Source: Prorocentrum cordatum
Taxonomy: Eukaryota > Sar > Dinophyceae > Prorocentrales > Prorocentraceae
DNA length: 64,000 bases
Reading direction: 5' to 3'
Assembly: GCA_963575745.1 (NCBI GenBank)
Contig: CAUYUJ010003425.1
Coordinates: 162,501 to 226,500 of the forward strand
The translations under genes were made by a program, and so were the position numbers. Under the pieces are notes generated by a model. It did not search any database and was not told the DNA's origin. It saw nothing but the letters and a program-made list of their open reading frames with translations. Below, one piece after another: positions 11,427-20,762 of the stretch (positions are counted from its first letter, which is position 1; each line of letters begins with the position of its first letter).

Positions 11427-12760
11427 TCAGGGTTCAGCCAGCAACGCTTCCAACTTGACTTTGGATACTCGTCTGGTGATCCACCGTCCCTGCTTTTTCA
11501 TTCTTTCATACTCGGAGCCGCCGCGAGCGTGCACTGCGGACACCAGCTCCTCGTAACTCCTCTTCCGCGCCCCCGCGCCTGCAGGCTTCTGCATACCGCG
11601 CTTCACCAGCACCGCGAGCTTCTTCTTAGTATGCGACTTCGCGTACTTGATACCCAGACCCTTCGCGGCCTTGACCAAGCCGCGATACTGCTGTGTGTGC
11701 TGGACCTTCTGAGTCACAACGCTCGGACAACTCGCTAGCACACGGAACTCTGGAATACCGTCTTGGGACACAAACGGCGGCGACCCATCTGAAACGCCAC
11801 CTCCAAAGATCCGCCAGCGCGTTTGGAGGGTAACTTCCGCAGCACAGCGAGTGATACACCCACACAGCTGCGGATCCCCTCCAAAACCTGAATTGTGTGA
11901 GAACGCGTGGATACACTGTATGCTAGCCGATTTCGGACACGCGAAACGTTTGCCCGCACAGACTTGCTCTTGTCATACAGCTCAATGAGGTACCAAAGAC
12001 CATGCAGCGAATACCTGTTGATAGCCTGCCGCGTCTCGCAGAACAATACATACATGGTCGCGGCACTCACTTGAGACGTGGTGTTTAGAGCCTTCCTCAT
12101 ACGACCCAATGCTGCGGTCATACTGTCGCAGGACACCACGCCAAAATACGCGAGCTCCGCCGCAGCATCGCGCCCATACTTCCGACACTGCCGCTTCAGA
12201 AACCACTGATGCAGCTCCTCGGTATACTCCGTTGGCGTGCAGCCCATGCAAAACTCAAGCATGTGCATAAAACACCGCATACAGTCCATGCTGTTATACT
12301 TACCTGCCATCTTCACCTGGTTCTTCTGAACAGCCACGGCCACATAGTCCGGGACACTGTCCCCGATGGCCATGATGTCAGCGCTCGCGACCGAGACGCC
12401 CTCCACACGGGGACGCTGAAGCCCCGATACTACGTGCGCCCACTTCTCCGCAAATGCAACAAGGCGCCGTCGCATACGAGCCCTGCGAAGAGCGCGAATG
12501 AAGTTCAAACCAGAATACGCAATGTGCAAACCTTCCCGATGGGCCAAATACGAGCACCCCCTCTCTTTGCATACTGCCTCGCAGCGCCGCACGAGTCCAC
12601 AACAAAATGAATCGAAGTTCTCGACGAATACACTCCACTGATCCAAAAGGTAGTCACATACGACAGGTACTCCTGCCTGACCTCTGGTGAAACGCAGTAA
12701 TACAAAGGAGAGCAAGAAAAGATACCCTGCGGAGTCCATGCCAAGGCAATACGTGGCCAA
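11427..12760 (-). CDS. Unrecognised protein with a basic SAP-like tail
   Basis: A 341-codon frame (12760 to 11735) begins with a hydrophobic stretch (YLFLLSFVLLRF). A Cys-rich, mostly helical region follows (CMRCFMHMLEFCMGC near residues 160-175). In the last 50 residues it is replaced by a different, more natural-looking frame (RWRIFGGGVSDGSPPFV) that continues to a stop at 11427. That tail has YRGLVKAAKGLGIKYAK, then SHTKKKLAVLVKRG, a helix-turn-helix pattern resembling SAP or HeH DNA-binding motifs. The frame change near 11870 may be an indel. The gene lies in the same leftward ATAC-rich unit as the Rep-helicase. Start and function are uncertain. Confidence 0.45.
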
Positions 12761-12794
12761 GAATAACCCCCTCTTGAGCCTAAGTGCCTATGAA

Positions 12795-13380
12795 CAACAC
12801 ACACAGACATCGTCGTCGTCGTTGTTGTTGTTGTTTCCTGATGGTGATGGTGATGGTGGTGATGGTCATGATGGTGATGATGATGGTGATGGTGGTGTTG
12901 GTGATGGTGGATGTTTCCTGATGGTGGTGATGGTGATAGCGATGGTGATGGTGGTGTTGGTGATGGTGATGATGAGGGGGAGGAGGAGGAGGAGGAGGAG
13001 GAGGAGGAGGAGGAGGAGGCGGATGAGGAGAAGGCTGAGGAGGAGGAGGCGGAGGAGGAGGAGGATAAGGGCGATCAGAAGAGCCAAAGGCCTCTTGAAT
13101 GCCTCTCGGAGTCTACTAGGATGTATCTTGGGAGCTTTTTAGAAGCCTCTTGGGGCGTCTTGGGGGCCTCCTCGCGTGGCCCGGGGGCCTCTTGGAGCAT
13201 CCTGGGTGCCTCGGGGAGCCCCTTGGGGCTTCTTGGGGGTCTCTTGGGCGCCTCTTGGGCGCCTCTTGGGCGCCTCTTGGGGCCTCCTGGGCGCCTCTTC
13301 AGGCCCTCTCGGGGCGCTCTTGGGAGCCTTGGGGGCGCTCTTGGGGCCATCTTGGAGGACATGCGATTTTTTTCTATGAA
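12795..13380. repeat. GATGGT and GGA microsatellites, then degenerate CCAAGAGGC-type repeat
   Basis: (GATGGT)n fills about 12835-12975 and (GGA)n about 12976-13070. From about 13090 to 13350 the plus strand reads as irregular 10-14 bp units of the type GCCTCTTGGGGCG. The same degenerate repeat, in the other orientation, fills 31640-32240. On the minus strand the block is preceded by AAGTGTATGCC and ends TTGTTCATAG, so it could lie within an intron. Confidence 0.75.
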
Positions 13381-13401
13381 GGCATACACTTGGACTCCAG
13401 C

Positions 13402-14142
13402 TCATAAGCGCGAGCGGACCGGGGACGCTGCGTTGATACCCCACTTAACCAATTCGGTGTAGAACTGACGCAGAATGGCAATGCTGCCCGAAGAAAAGTG
13501 GCCAATACGATCCGCAAGCTCCACTCCATTCAGCAGCTCTGCCCCAGTCCTGGCATCGAGCCCCGGATACGCGCTTCGCTGTGCCAGAATGTGTCCGCAG
13601 ACTATACCGCATAGACGATCATACTCGCGACACGCCCCTGAGTCGAAGTGCTTGGCGTACTGCCACACCTCACTGGACCCCCCATACAGGAAGCAATGCT
13701 GAGGGCAATACGCGAAAGCCTGGGTGAGAAATGACCCCACGGCGCCGAGCAGCCCAGGCTCATACGCCCGCATGTCGGCCCGAGGTGGGTAGAGATCATT
13801 CCCCAGGGATATCCATACCACGAATCGCGGCGCCTCACAGCGCGACGTGATGCATTGAAGTACGCACTGATACGTCCGGGATGGATCCCAATCATTGCAG
13901 AACGCGAGGCCGCCGCGAGCCACCAAAATACAACGCTGGCCCGTCCGCTCATACACCGCTTGGAACACATCCTGCATATACACCGACCAGTGCTCGGCAC
14001 CGCGTACAAAAGCCCCCGAATCGACAACAATGATACCAGGGGGGCGCTGCTTCGCTCCAGGCGGTACCTCACCCAGGTCATTGCGCCATAGCAGAGCCTG
14101 AGCAGCGCCCCATGCATACAGAGCACAAGGAGAGGTAACCAT
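13402..14142 (-). CDS. SGNH-hydrolase-like ORF in the Helitron-like unit
   Basis: The 246-residue frame has features of an SGNH/GDSL hydrolase. IIVVDSGAF near residue 37 occupies the position of the nucleophile block, although the usual GDS is DSG. VVWISLGNDLY contains the G-N-D block III, and VELADRIGHFS resembles the D-x2-H block V. The fold call is inference; catalysis is not shown. A second frame upstream (14267-14127) can be joined if 29 bases (14098-14126, GTG...CAG) are skipped. Otherwise the ATG at 14142 starts the protein. It lies between satellite block C and the 12.8-13.4 kb repeats and shares the dense ATAC pattern of its neighbours. Confidence 0.5.
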   Translation of the reverse strand: MVTSPCALYAWGAAQALLWRNDLGEVPPGAKQRPPGIIVVDSGAFVRGAEHWSVYMQDVFQAVYERTGQRCILVARGGLAFCNDWDPSRTYQCVLQCITSRCEAPRFVVWISLGNDLYPPRADMRAYEPGLLGAVGSFLTQAFAYCPQHCFLYGGSSEVWQYAKHFDSGACREYDRLCGIVCGHILAQRSAYPGLDARTGAELLNGVELADRIGHFSSGSIAILRQFYTELVKWGINAASPVRSRL

Positions 14143-14269
14143 CGCTCGTTACTGGGAGAAAACTGCAATACGAGGAGGTTCGGAATCAGGGAAATACGGA
14201 GGTCTCTGGCCGGAGGTTCGGACTCAGCGATATACGCCTCGGGCCCAAATGGCCACGGCATACACAAGA

Positions 14270-14490
14270 AGGATGCTGTGAGAAAGTGCCAAAGTCAATA
14301 CAAACAGAACAATCGTGCTTGCGTTCTATACTGCCCTCTCCCAGAAACGCACCCAACGAGTGATCGCGCATGGCTACGGCATACACAAGAAGGATGCGGT
14401 GAGAAAGTGCCAACGACCATACAAACAGAACAATCATGCATGCGGTCTATACTGCCGTCTCCCAGAACCGCACCCAACGAGTGAGCACAA
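14270..14490. repeat. Two tandem copies of a putative intron 3' end
   Basis: About 110-120 bp is repeated almost exactly (14278-14395 and 14398-14488). Each copy contains, on the minus strand, TTGGCACTTTCTCAC(A/C)G followed by CATCCTTCTTGTGTATGCC. The same pyrimidine-rich CACAG end lies at the left edge of block A (about 7851), so it is probably the 3' boundary of satellite introns. Confidence 0.6.
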
Positions 14491-15640
14491 CAGTTGGTCA
14501 CATGTTTAGGGCAAATTTCAGACGCATCAATTGTTATATATGATACATATTGCACATGATACATATGATAGACATGAGACAAAGACACACAACAGTTGGT
14601 CACATTGTTGGGGCAAATTTCAGACACCTGCACTTGTTACATATGATACATTTTGCAAATGATACACATGATAGACATGAAACAAAGACACACACAACAG
14701 TTGGTCACATTTTTGGGGCAAATTTCATACACATGCATTTGTTATATATGATACATATTGCACATGATATACATGATAGACATGAGACAAAGACACACAA
14801 CAGTTGGTCACATTTTTGGGAGCAAATTTCAGACACATGCATTTGTTTTATATGATACATATTGCACATGATACATATGATAGACATGGGACAAAGACAC
14901 ACAACAGTTGGTCACATGTTTGGGGCAAATTTCATACACATGCATTTGTTATATATGGTATATATTGCACATGAAATGATAGACATGAGACAAAGACACA
15001 CAACAGTTGGTCACATTTGTGGGGCAAATTTCAGACACATGCATTTGTTGTACATGATACATATTGCACATGATACATATGATAGACAGGAGACAGAGAC
15101 AACAGTTGGTCACATGTCTGATGCAACTGTCAGACACATGCATTTGTTATATATGATACATATTGCACATGATACATATGATAGACATGAGACAAAGACA
15201 CACAACAGTTGGTCACATTTGTGGTGCAAATTTCATACACATGCATGTGTTATATATGATACATATTGCACATGATACATACGATAGACATGAGACAAAG
15301 ACACACAAAAGTTGGTCACATTGTTGGGGCAAATTTCAGACACATGCATTTGTTATATATGATACCTATTGCACATGATACATATGATTGACATGAGACA
15401 AAGTCGCACAAAGATGCTACAGACAAACGCAACGCATGCACATAATGAATGACACGTATGCTCACCTGATACCTGTGATACACGTGGTACAGATGGAGCA
15501 CATGGTGTAGTTGTTGCCGAACACATGATACTCGATACACGTGATACATCCGGGCCATGATACGTACAATAGATATGGTACTAGGCCGACATGATACACA
15601 CATGCGCGTGTGTACGTTTTTTCAACGTCCGGCACCATAC
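14490..15640. repeat. 103-bp satellite, block C
   Basis: About nine copies of the same 103-bp unit as block A lie at 14490-15410. About 230 bp of diverged, still ATAC-rich sequence follows, up to the stop of the helicase frame. No gene is seen inside. Confidence 0.85.
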
Positions 15641-15648
15641 GTCATAGA

Positions 15649-16857
15649 TCATTCCGGCGTTGCCGTGCCGCCGTATACGAGCAGCTCACCGTTCTCGCCC
15701 CACACTTCCTCCCTCACTGGAAGCTCTTCATACACTGGCGCATCGGCAGCCTCCGCACTGGCACCTGCAGCAAACTCTGCCAGGATACGTTGGCACTCGG
15801 TCTTGGATACATCTGCCGTATCCTCTGTGCTCACGAGGAAGTCCAAGAGATTGTTGCCCATATCCATGGACAGAACAGGGTCCGCGTCATACTCCCCTTG
15901 ATCTGCACAGGCATACTCCAGGCCTTTCCCCTCGTCGTCAGATGACGATACCGAGTCATAGCCACGCTCCAGAATCTCGCCGGCCTTCTCAGGCCCAGCC
16001 GGGAGGAAGTCACTGCGGCGGAGCTTGCCGAATACATAGCAGCCCTCGCGGGACTTAAAGCGACTGCAGGCAACGTAGCCATACCCTCTCGTAGCCACTC
16101 TCTTCTTCTGCTCGAAGTAAATACAGCCGTGAAAGAGATCCGCACCCTGCGCTCGACGCACCGTGGTCGCATACCCGCAGCAGCAGGGCAGGAAGATCTC
16201 CCCATTCTCCTCGATGGGGTGCACCAATACCATGTTGCCCGTGCCCACCAGCCTGGCTGTAAACACAGAGTTTCCACGAAGCGACTCGCATACCGTGGCC
16301 AACGCCCCATTGACAAAGCCTCGCTGTTTGTCAAAGTTCCGACTGAGGCGAATCACGATACCAGGTCTGGCCAAAATGCGTAAGTTGGACTTCGTGGTCG
16401 GGTCGGAATACCCACCCTTTTGCAGATCGGCCTCACTAATGCCGAGTAATGCCAGAGCCGCTCTGCATACCTCTGCCGAGCCTGCGTTCGTACACGTCAG
16501 CCAAGAAAACGGATGCCCTTTCTCCGCCGCCAACGCCATACCGCGCTCAACACAAGCCTCCAAGGACTCATGCTTCCAGTGCCGGTCGCCAAAATACTCT
16601 GTCAAACACGCTCGATCTGGCTGAGCCTCGCGCATACGGTTCAGGAAAACCAGGTGCTGCTGGTCTGCGGTGCGATACACTGTCTTCAAGTCCACCTTGT
16701 CCATTTGGTTGCAGAAGTGCTCGCATTGCCCCCCGCTCAATACTGGCTGCAACTGCTTAAAATCGGCCACGATACCAGTGAAGGGTTTATGCGGCTGCCC
16801 CCGCACCGCGGCGAAAAAAACGCATCCATTCCTGGTCTTCATACTGGCTGCCTTCAT
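15649..16857 (-). CDS. Helitron-like helicase, C-terminal part (Pif1/RecD2 type)
   Basis: This is the second half of a superfamily 1B DNA helicase that unwinds DNA for rolling-circle transposition. Visible motifs are PGIVIRLSRNFDKQRGFVNG, then ATTVRRAQGADL (like the QG-T motif before the final motif) and YGYVACSRFKSREG (motif VI, with the arginine). An acidic tail follows (SVSSSDDEGKG) to a TGA at 15649. The true coding sequence enters from the overlapping upstream frame: dropping one T from a run of seven (plus-strand A7 at 16814-16820) fuses EWMRFF to AAVRGQPHKPF. The call is firm for the family; whether the element is active is unknown. Confidence 0.75.
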   Translation of the reverse strand: MKAASMKTRNGCVFFAAVRGQPHKPFTGIVADFKQLQPVLSGGQCEHFCNQMDKVDLKTVYRTADQQHLVFLNRMREAQPDRACLTEYFGDRHWKHESLEACVERGMALAAEKGHPFSWLTCTNAGSAEVCRAALALLGISEADLQKGGYSDPTTKSNLRILARPGIVIRLSRNFDKQRGFVNGALATVCESLRGNSVFTARLVGTGNMVLVHPIEENGEIFLPCCCGYATTVRRAQGADLFHGCIYFEQKKRVATRGYGYVACSRFKSREGCYVFGKLRRSDFLPAGPEKAGEILERGYDSVSSSDDEGKGLEYACADQGEYDADPVLSMDMGNNLLDFLVSTEDTADVSKTECQRILAEFAAGASAEAADAPVYEELPVREEVWGENGELLVYGGTATPE

Positions 16858-18371
16858 CGCAAAGAATCAAATCAATACCTCTCAAAGCAGAGGGTGGGGC
16901 CCAGCGGACCTTCCCGTCCTTCCCGGCCCTCTTATACTTCAGGACTCCTTGTATGGTGTCCACTCGGATGTTCTCAATACCAGGTCTGTCTGGCAGCTTG
17001 GACTTGCACTGGTGCACGAGATACCCGGTGGGGCACACGATCAAGACCTGAACAGACTCACATGCCCAAATGGCCAGCTCCAGCAATACTGCCGTCTTCC
17101 CACTGCCTGGTGGTCCACTGATATACAAGAAACGCTTACTGTTCTGCTTCTCCTCCTCGTCCTCCAGCGATACACCCTTCTTGACCCGTTCGATGGCGTC
17201 AGCCTGCTCTGGACTCCACGCGCGCTGCTGATACTTCGGCCTGTTCAAGATGTCCCACACCTGCCGGAGACACTCGTACTCTGGCTCGTTATCGCATTGC
17301 GCAACACGCATATACAGCAGAAAATTCGCGCGTTGCTTCTGCTCGAAGCAGCCGACACGCTCATCGCGCATACCGCGAAATTGCAGATCGCGTCGGGCCA
17401 GCGAGAGCAGGTACTCGAATGCTGCCCTATCATTGGCAAATACAGACCCTCCGGCAATATACTCCGAGCCGAATGCTAGTATCTGGCCGTCCTCACCCAC
17501 TCGCATCGGCAGCGCATGATTATGGAATTTCAGATCACACGACGTCTCCACGATACCAGCAGTGTCGGACCACTTCCAAGACATGAGGTACTCGATCATG
17601 CCCACGAAGTTCTTCATACTGCCCAGGTGTTTGAACGTCCGAGGGAGTAATTGTGCAGCGTATACATGTGGCAGCACAGTCAGTGAATGCTGGCCCCAAT
17701 AACCGTCCGTCAGCTCGCACCAGCACCTGCAGGCAACCACTTGCGTGGATGCATACCTTTGCTGATGTCTGCCGCCACGGAACTGTACGCAGTGGTTGGA
17801 GGTGTCATACTCCCTGCCACGGTGCCATACCAAGAAACTCTCCGATACGGGAGTCCCTGCGACCAGCTGCTCCCTCTTCTCCTGAAGATAAAAGCCATAC
17901 ATCTTCGAGGAAAACTTGCCTTGCCGCCCGTCATAATTCACCATGGCTGCAGGCTGCGGTGGATACAGCAAAACATGGGAGTAGGACCGCTCAAATTCCG
18001 ACAGTTGCGCCATACGGATCGCCACTTCCGGCAAGCACGGGCTGCTCTTGCTGAGCAAGCGATACGCGGTCAGCCAGGAGCTGTTTGCATTCTTCTGCAC
18101 ATACTCGCCGAGCCCCACGTCGACTGCATCATGATCCTTCGCCACATACCCGGAGATGTAGTTCAGACGGCCGTTGCCTATCTGAACATCTATCTCGGCG
18201 CAGAATGCCAGCGAGGAGAACTTGACGAATGCCGAGACGACAGCCGTCCCAGTGCGCCCTTGGAGATACTGCAACAGCCCAAAGCATACAACCCACGCGC
18301 AGATGTGCCAGTGCGGGGTGCCACGGCCCTGGTACTCGGTCTTCATACACCACTCGTAAAAGATGAAGTAC
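16787..18371 (-). CDS. Helitron-like Rep C-half plus helicase N-half
   Basis: The protein combines a rolling-circle initiator (HUH endonuclease) with a Pif1-like helicase, the hallmark of Helitrons. EYQGRGTPHWHICAW holds the metal-binding H-x-H, and LNYISGYVAKDHD holds the catalytic tyrosines of the Rep. About 220 residues later come FLYISGPPGSGKT (Walker A) and DLILCDEGSQ (Walker B). The frame begins at an inferred 3' splice site (CCAG|GTACTTC) because its N-terminal half lies upstream across satellite block D. A one-base homopolymer shift at 16814-16820 separates it from the helicase C-terminus. ATAC occurs 12 times between 16875 and 17459 in all three codon phases. Confidence 0.8.
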
Positions 18372-18384
18372 CTGGACACTGTTC

Positions 18385-19883
18385 TTTATTTGGGCACACT
18401 GTGGTGACATGATACATATGGCACACGATGCGTCTGATACACATGAGACAAACTCGCAGAAGAGTTGGTCACATTTTTGGGGCAGTTTTTGGAACACATC
18501 CAGTTATTATATGTGATACATGGGGTACATGATACATATGACACACATGAGACAAACTCGCAAAAGAATTCCTGGAATGCTGCCATCTGGGCTCCCTGCA
18601 GGAATACAGCAGGAATCATGTGTCCAAGCAGGTGACCGATAATTTCAGACACATGCATTTGGTATCTATGAGTCATATTGCACATGACACATATGATAGA
18701 CATGCGACAAAGACACACAACAGTTGGTCACATTTTTAAGCAATTTTCATACACATGCGTTTGTTATATATGTTACATATTGCACATGATACATATGGTA
18801 GACATGAGACAAAGACACACAACAGTTGGTCACATGTTGGGGCACATTTCATACACATGCATTTATTATATATGATACATATTGCACATGATAAAGATAG
18901 ACATGAGACAAAGACACACAACAGTTGGTCACATTTGTGTGGCAAATTTCAGACACGTGCATATGGTATATATGATACATATTGCACAGGATACATATGA
19001 TAGACATGAGACAAAGACGCACAACAGTTGGTCAGATTGTTGGTGCAGTTTTTGGAACACATCCAGTTATTATATGTGATACATGGGGCACATGATACAT
19101 ATGATAGACTCGAGACAAAGACACACAACAGTTGGTCACATTTTTGGGGCAAATTTCAGACACATGCATTTGTTATGTATGAGTCATCTTGCACATGATA
19201 CACATGATAGACATGAGACAAAAACACACAACAGTTGGTCACATTTCTGGGGCAAATTTCAGACACATGCATTTGTAATATATGATACATATTGCAGAGG
19301 ATACACATGATAGACATGAGACAAAAAAACACACAACAGTTGGTCACATTTTTGGGGCAAATTTGGGACACATGCATTTGTAATATATGATACATATTGC
19401 ACATGAAATGATAAACACGAGACAAAGACACACAACAGTTGGTCACATGTTTGGGGCGAATTTCATACCCATGCATTTGTTATATGTGATACACATTGCA
19501 CATGATACATATGATAGACATGAGACAAAGACACACAACAGTTGTTCACATTGTTGGGAGATACTGCAACAGACCAAACCATACAACCCACGCGCAGATG
19601 TGCCAGTGCGGGGTGCCACGGCCCTGGTACTCGGTCTACATACACCACTCGTAAACGATGAAATACCTGGACACTGTTCTTTATTTGGGCACACGGTGGT
19701 GACATGATACATATGATACATGATGCGTCTGATACACACGAGACAAACTCGCAGAAGAGTTGGTCACATTTTTGGTGCAGTTTTTGGAACACATCCACTT
19801 GTTATATGTGATGCATGGGGTACATGATACGCATGACACACATGAGACAAACTCGCAAAAGAATTCCTGGAAATTTGTTATAC
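18385..19883. repeat. 103-bp satellite, block D, inside the Rep gene
   Basis: About 11 satellite copies interrupt the Rep coding sequence. On the minus strand the upstream exon can stop before GTATAACAAATTT at 19883 and rejoin at CCAG|GTACTTC at 18371 in frame (FVFL|YFIFYEW). Another in-frame option uses a GA-AG intron (TTCCAG|GAATTC...AACAG|TG). The same GAATTCTTTTGCGAG start occurs twice (about 18577 and 19871). A 60-bp non-satellite piece at 18577-18640 could encode MIPAVFLQGAQMAAFQ and may be an exon relic. Confidence 0.75.
19557..19700 (-). pseudogene. Duplicated, broken copy of the Rep HUH exon
   Basis: This segment repeats 18240-18384, including the region around the HUH motif, but carries differences. 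One creates a TAG in the reading frame just after the YEWCM position. The duplication continues into the adjacent satellite and intron-like sequence (together about 320 bp: 18250-18577 and 19557-19871). It therefore looks like unequal exchange or segmental duplication in block D. It would have to be skipped for a working Rep. Confidence 0.7.
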
Positions 19884-20558
19884 AAGAAGACGAACCTGCG
19901 GCCCCAGCGGTTCGCCAAGAACAACCAGATACAGCGAACCAGGAAGTACATGTGGAGTGACATCATATAGGCACCAGCAAAAATACAGCGAAGGTACGGC
20001 TCCATGAAATACGGCCTCGGGAACTTCCACTCCGCGGGCGCGATGGTGATAAACAAATTCGGAAACGCGCACAGCCATACCTGTCCCCGGAGATTCCGGC
20101 AGCGTTGATACAGGGCCTCATAATTCTTCTCGTCGCAGCAGCGCACGAGCATGATACGCACCAGATCAGCGAGGGAGTCTTGCACAATCTCCCAATACCC
20201 CGTAGAGGCCTGCGAATCTCGAGTCATAACGTCCCCCGTGACGCCGAGGCTCTTGGCACGGACTTGTGCATTGAAATACTTATTCGCCAAATGCTTCTCG
20301 CACAGGAAAAACGGCAGGTCCCGCTGCTCGCCATGCACGCGGGCACTGGACAGCACCTTCCGAGTCCAAGACAGGCCGATGGATACCACACGATTCGTGC
20401 TATCCTGGGTCTGGGCATAGTAGTGCTCCATTATACCCGTATCAGTGAAGTCCGTAGTCGGATACAAGACGGGATACATGGCACACTCGATACCTTTCAT
20501 GACAACAAAGAGGTCGTAGGAGGACAGATTTAAGGAGCTGCGGTTCTCGATACGGATC
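19884..20558 (-). CDS. Helitron-like Rep, N-terminal half
   Basis: This exon carries the region normally found before the HUH motif of Helitron Rep proteins, with FPNLFITIAPAEWKFPRPYF resembling the conserved start of the Helitron-like N domain. The frame is open from the inferred 3' splice site CCGCAG|GATCC (exon start 20558) to 19884, where a GTAT could be the next 5' splice site. An internal ATG (20500) exists, but upstream in-frame sequence (RIENRSSLNLSSYDLF) reads naturally, so I prefer continuity with the large ORF upstream. Confidence is good for the family, moderate for exon edges. Confidence 0.65.
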
Positions 20559-20762
20559 CTGCGGGAGTCAAAAAGCTACTGTAATACCTGTTATGCGCCC
20601 CCAGAAAATGAATAGCTGTTGATTGCGTTGTTGTGGTTTTTGTTGCTGGCTTGTTTTTTTTTTTTGTATTTTTGTTTTCTTTGGGGGGGGGGTGGGTTGG
20701 GGGCGACCGCGGCGCCCCTGCTCGCGCGGATCCTCGGTTCCGTCAGAAAGCTGCGGTAATAC
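20559..20762 (-). other. Putative 204-bp intron flanked by an imperfect duplication
   Basis: Splicing GTATTACC (20762) to CCGCAG|G (20559) joins ...EHSK to IRIENRSS in frame. The intron contains a T-rich run and GGGGGGGGG on the plus strand, unlike neighbouring exons. Its two ends carry about 35-bp imperfect copies of one another (GTATTAC..AGCTTT.TGAC...AGGATCCG), which resembles a large target duplication. An unspliced reading would stop at 20591. Confidence 0.55.

Noticed and set aside
16875-17459. ATAC/GTAT words as micro-introns throughout the helicase
   Set aside because: Helicase motifs (Walker A and B and the stretch between) read continuously across these sites, so nothing is spliced out there.
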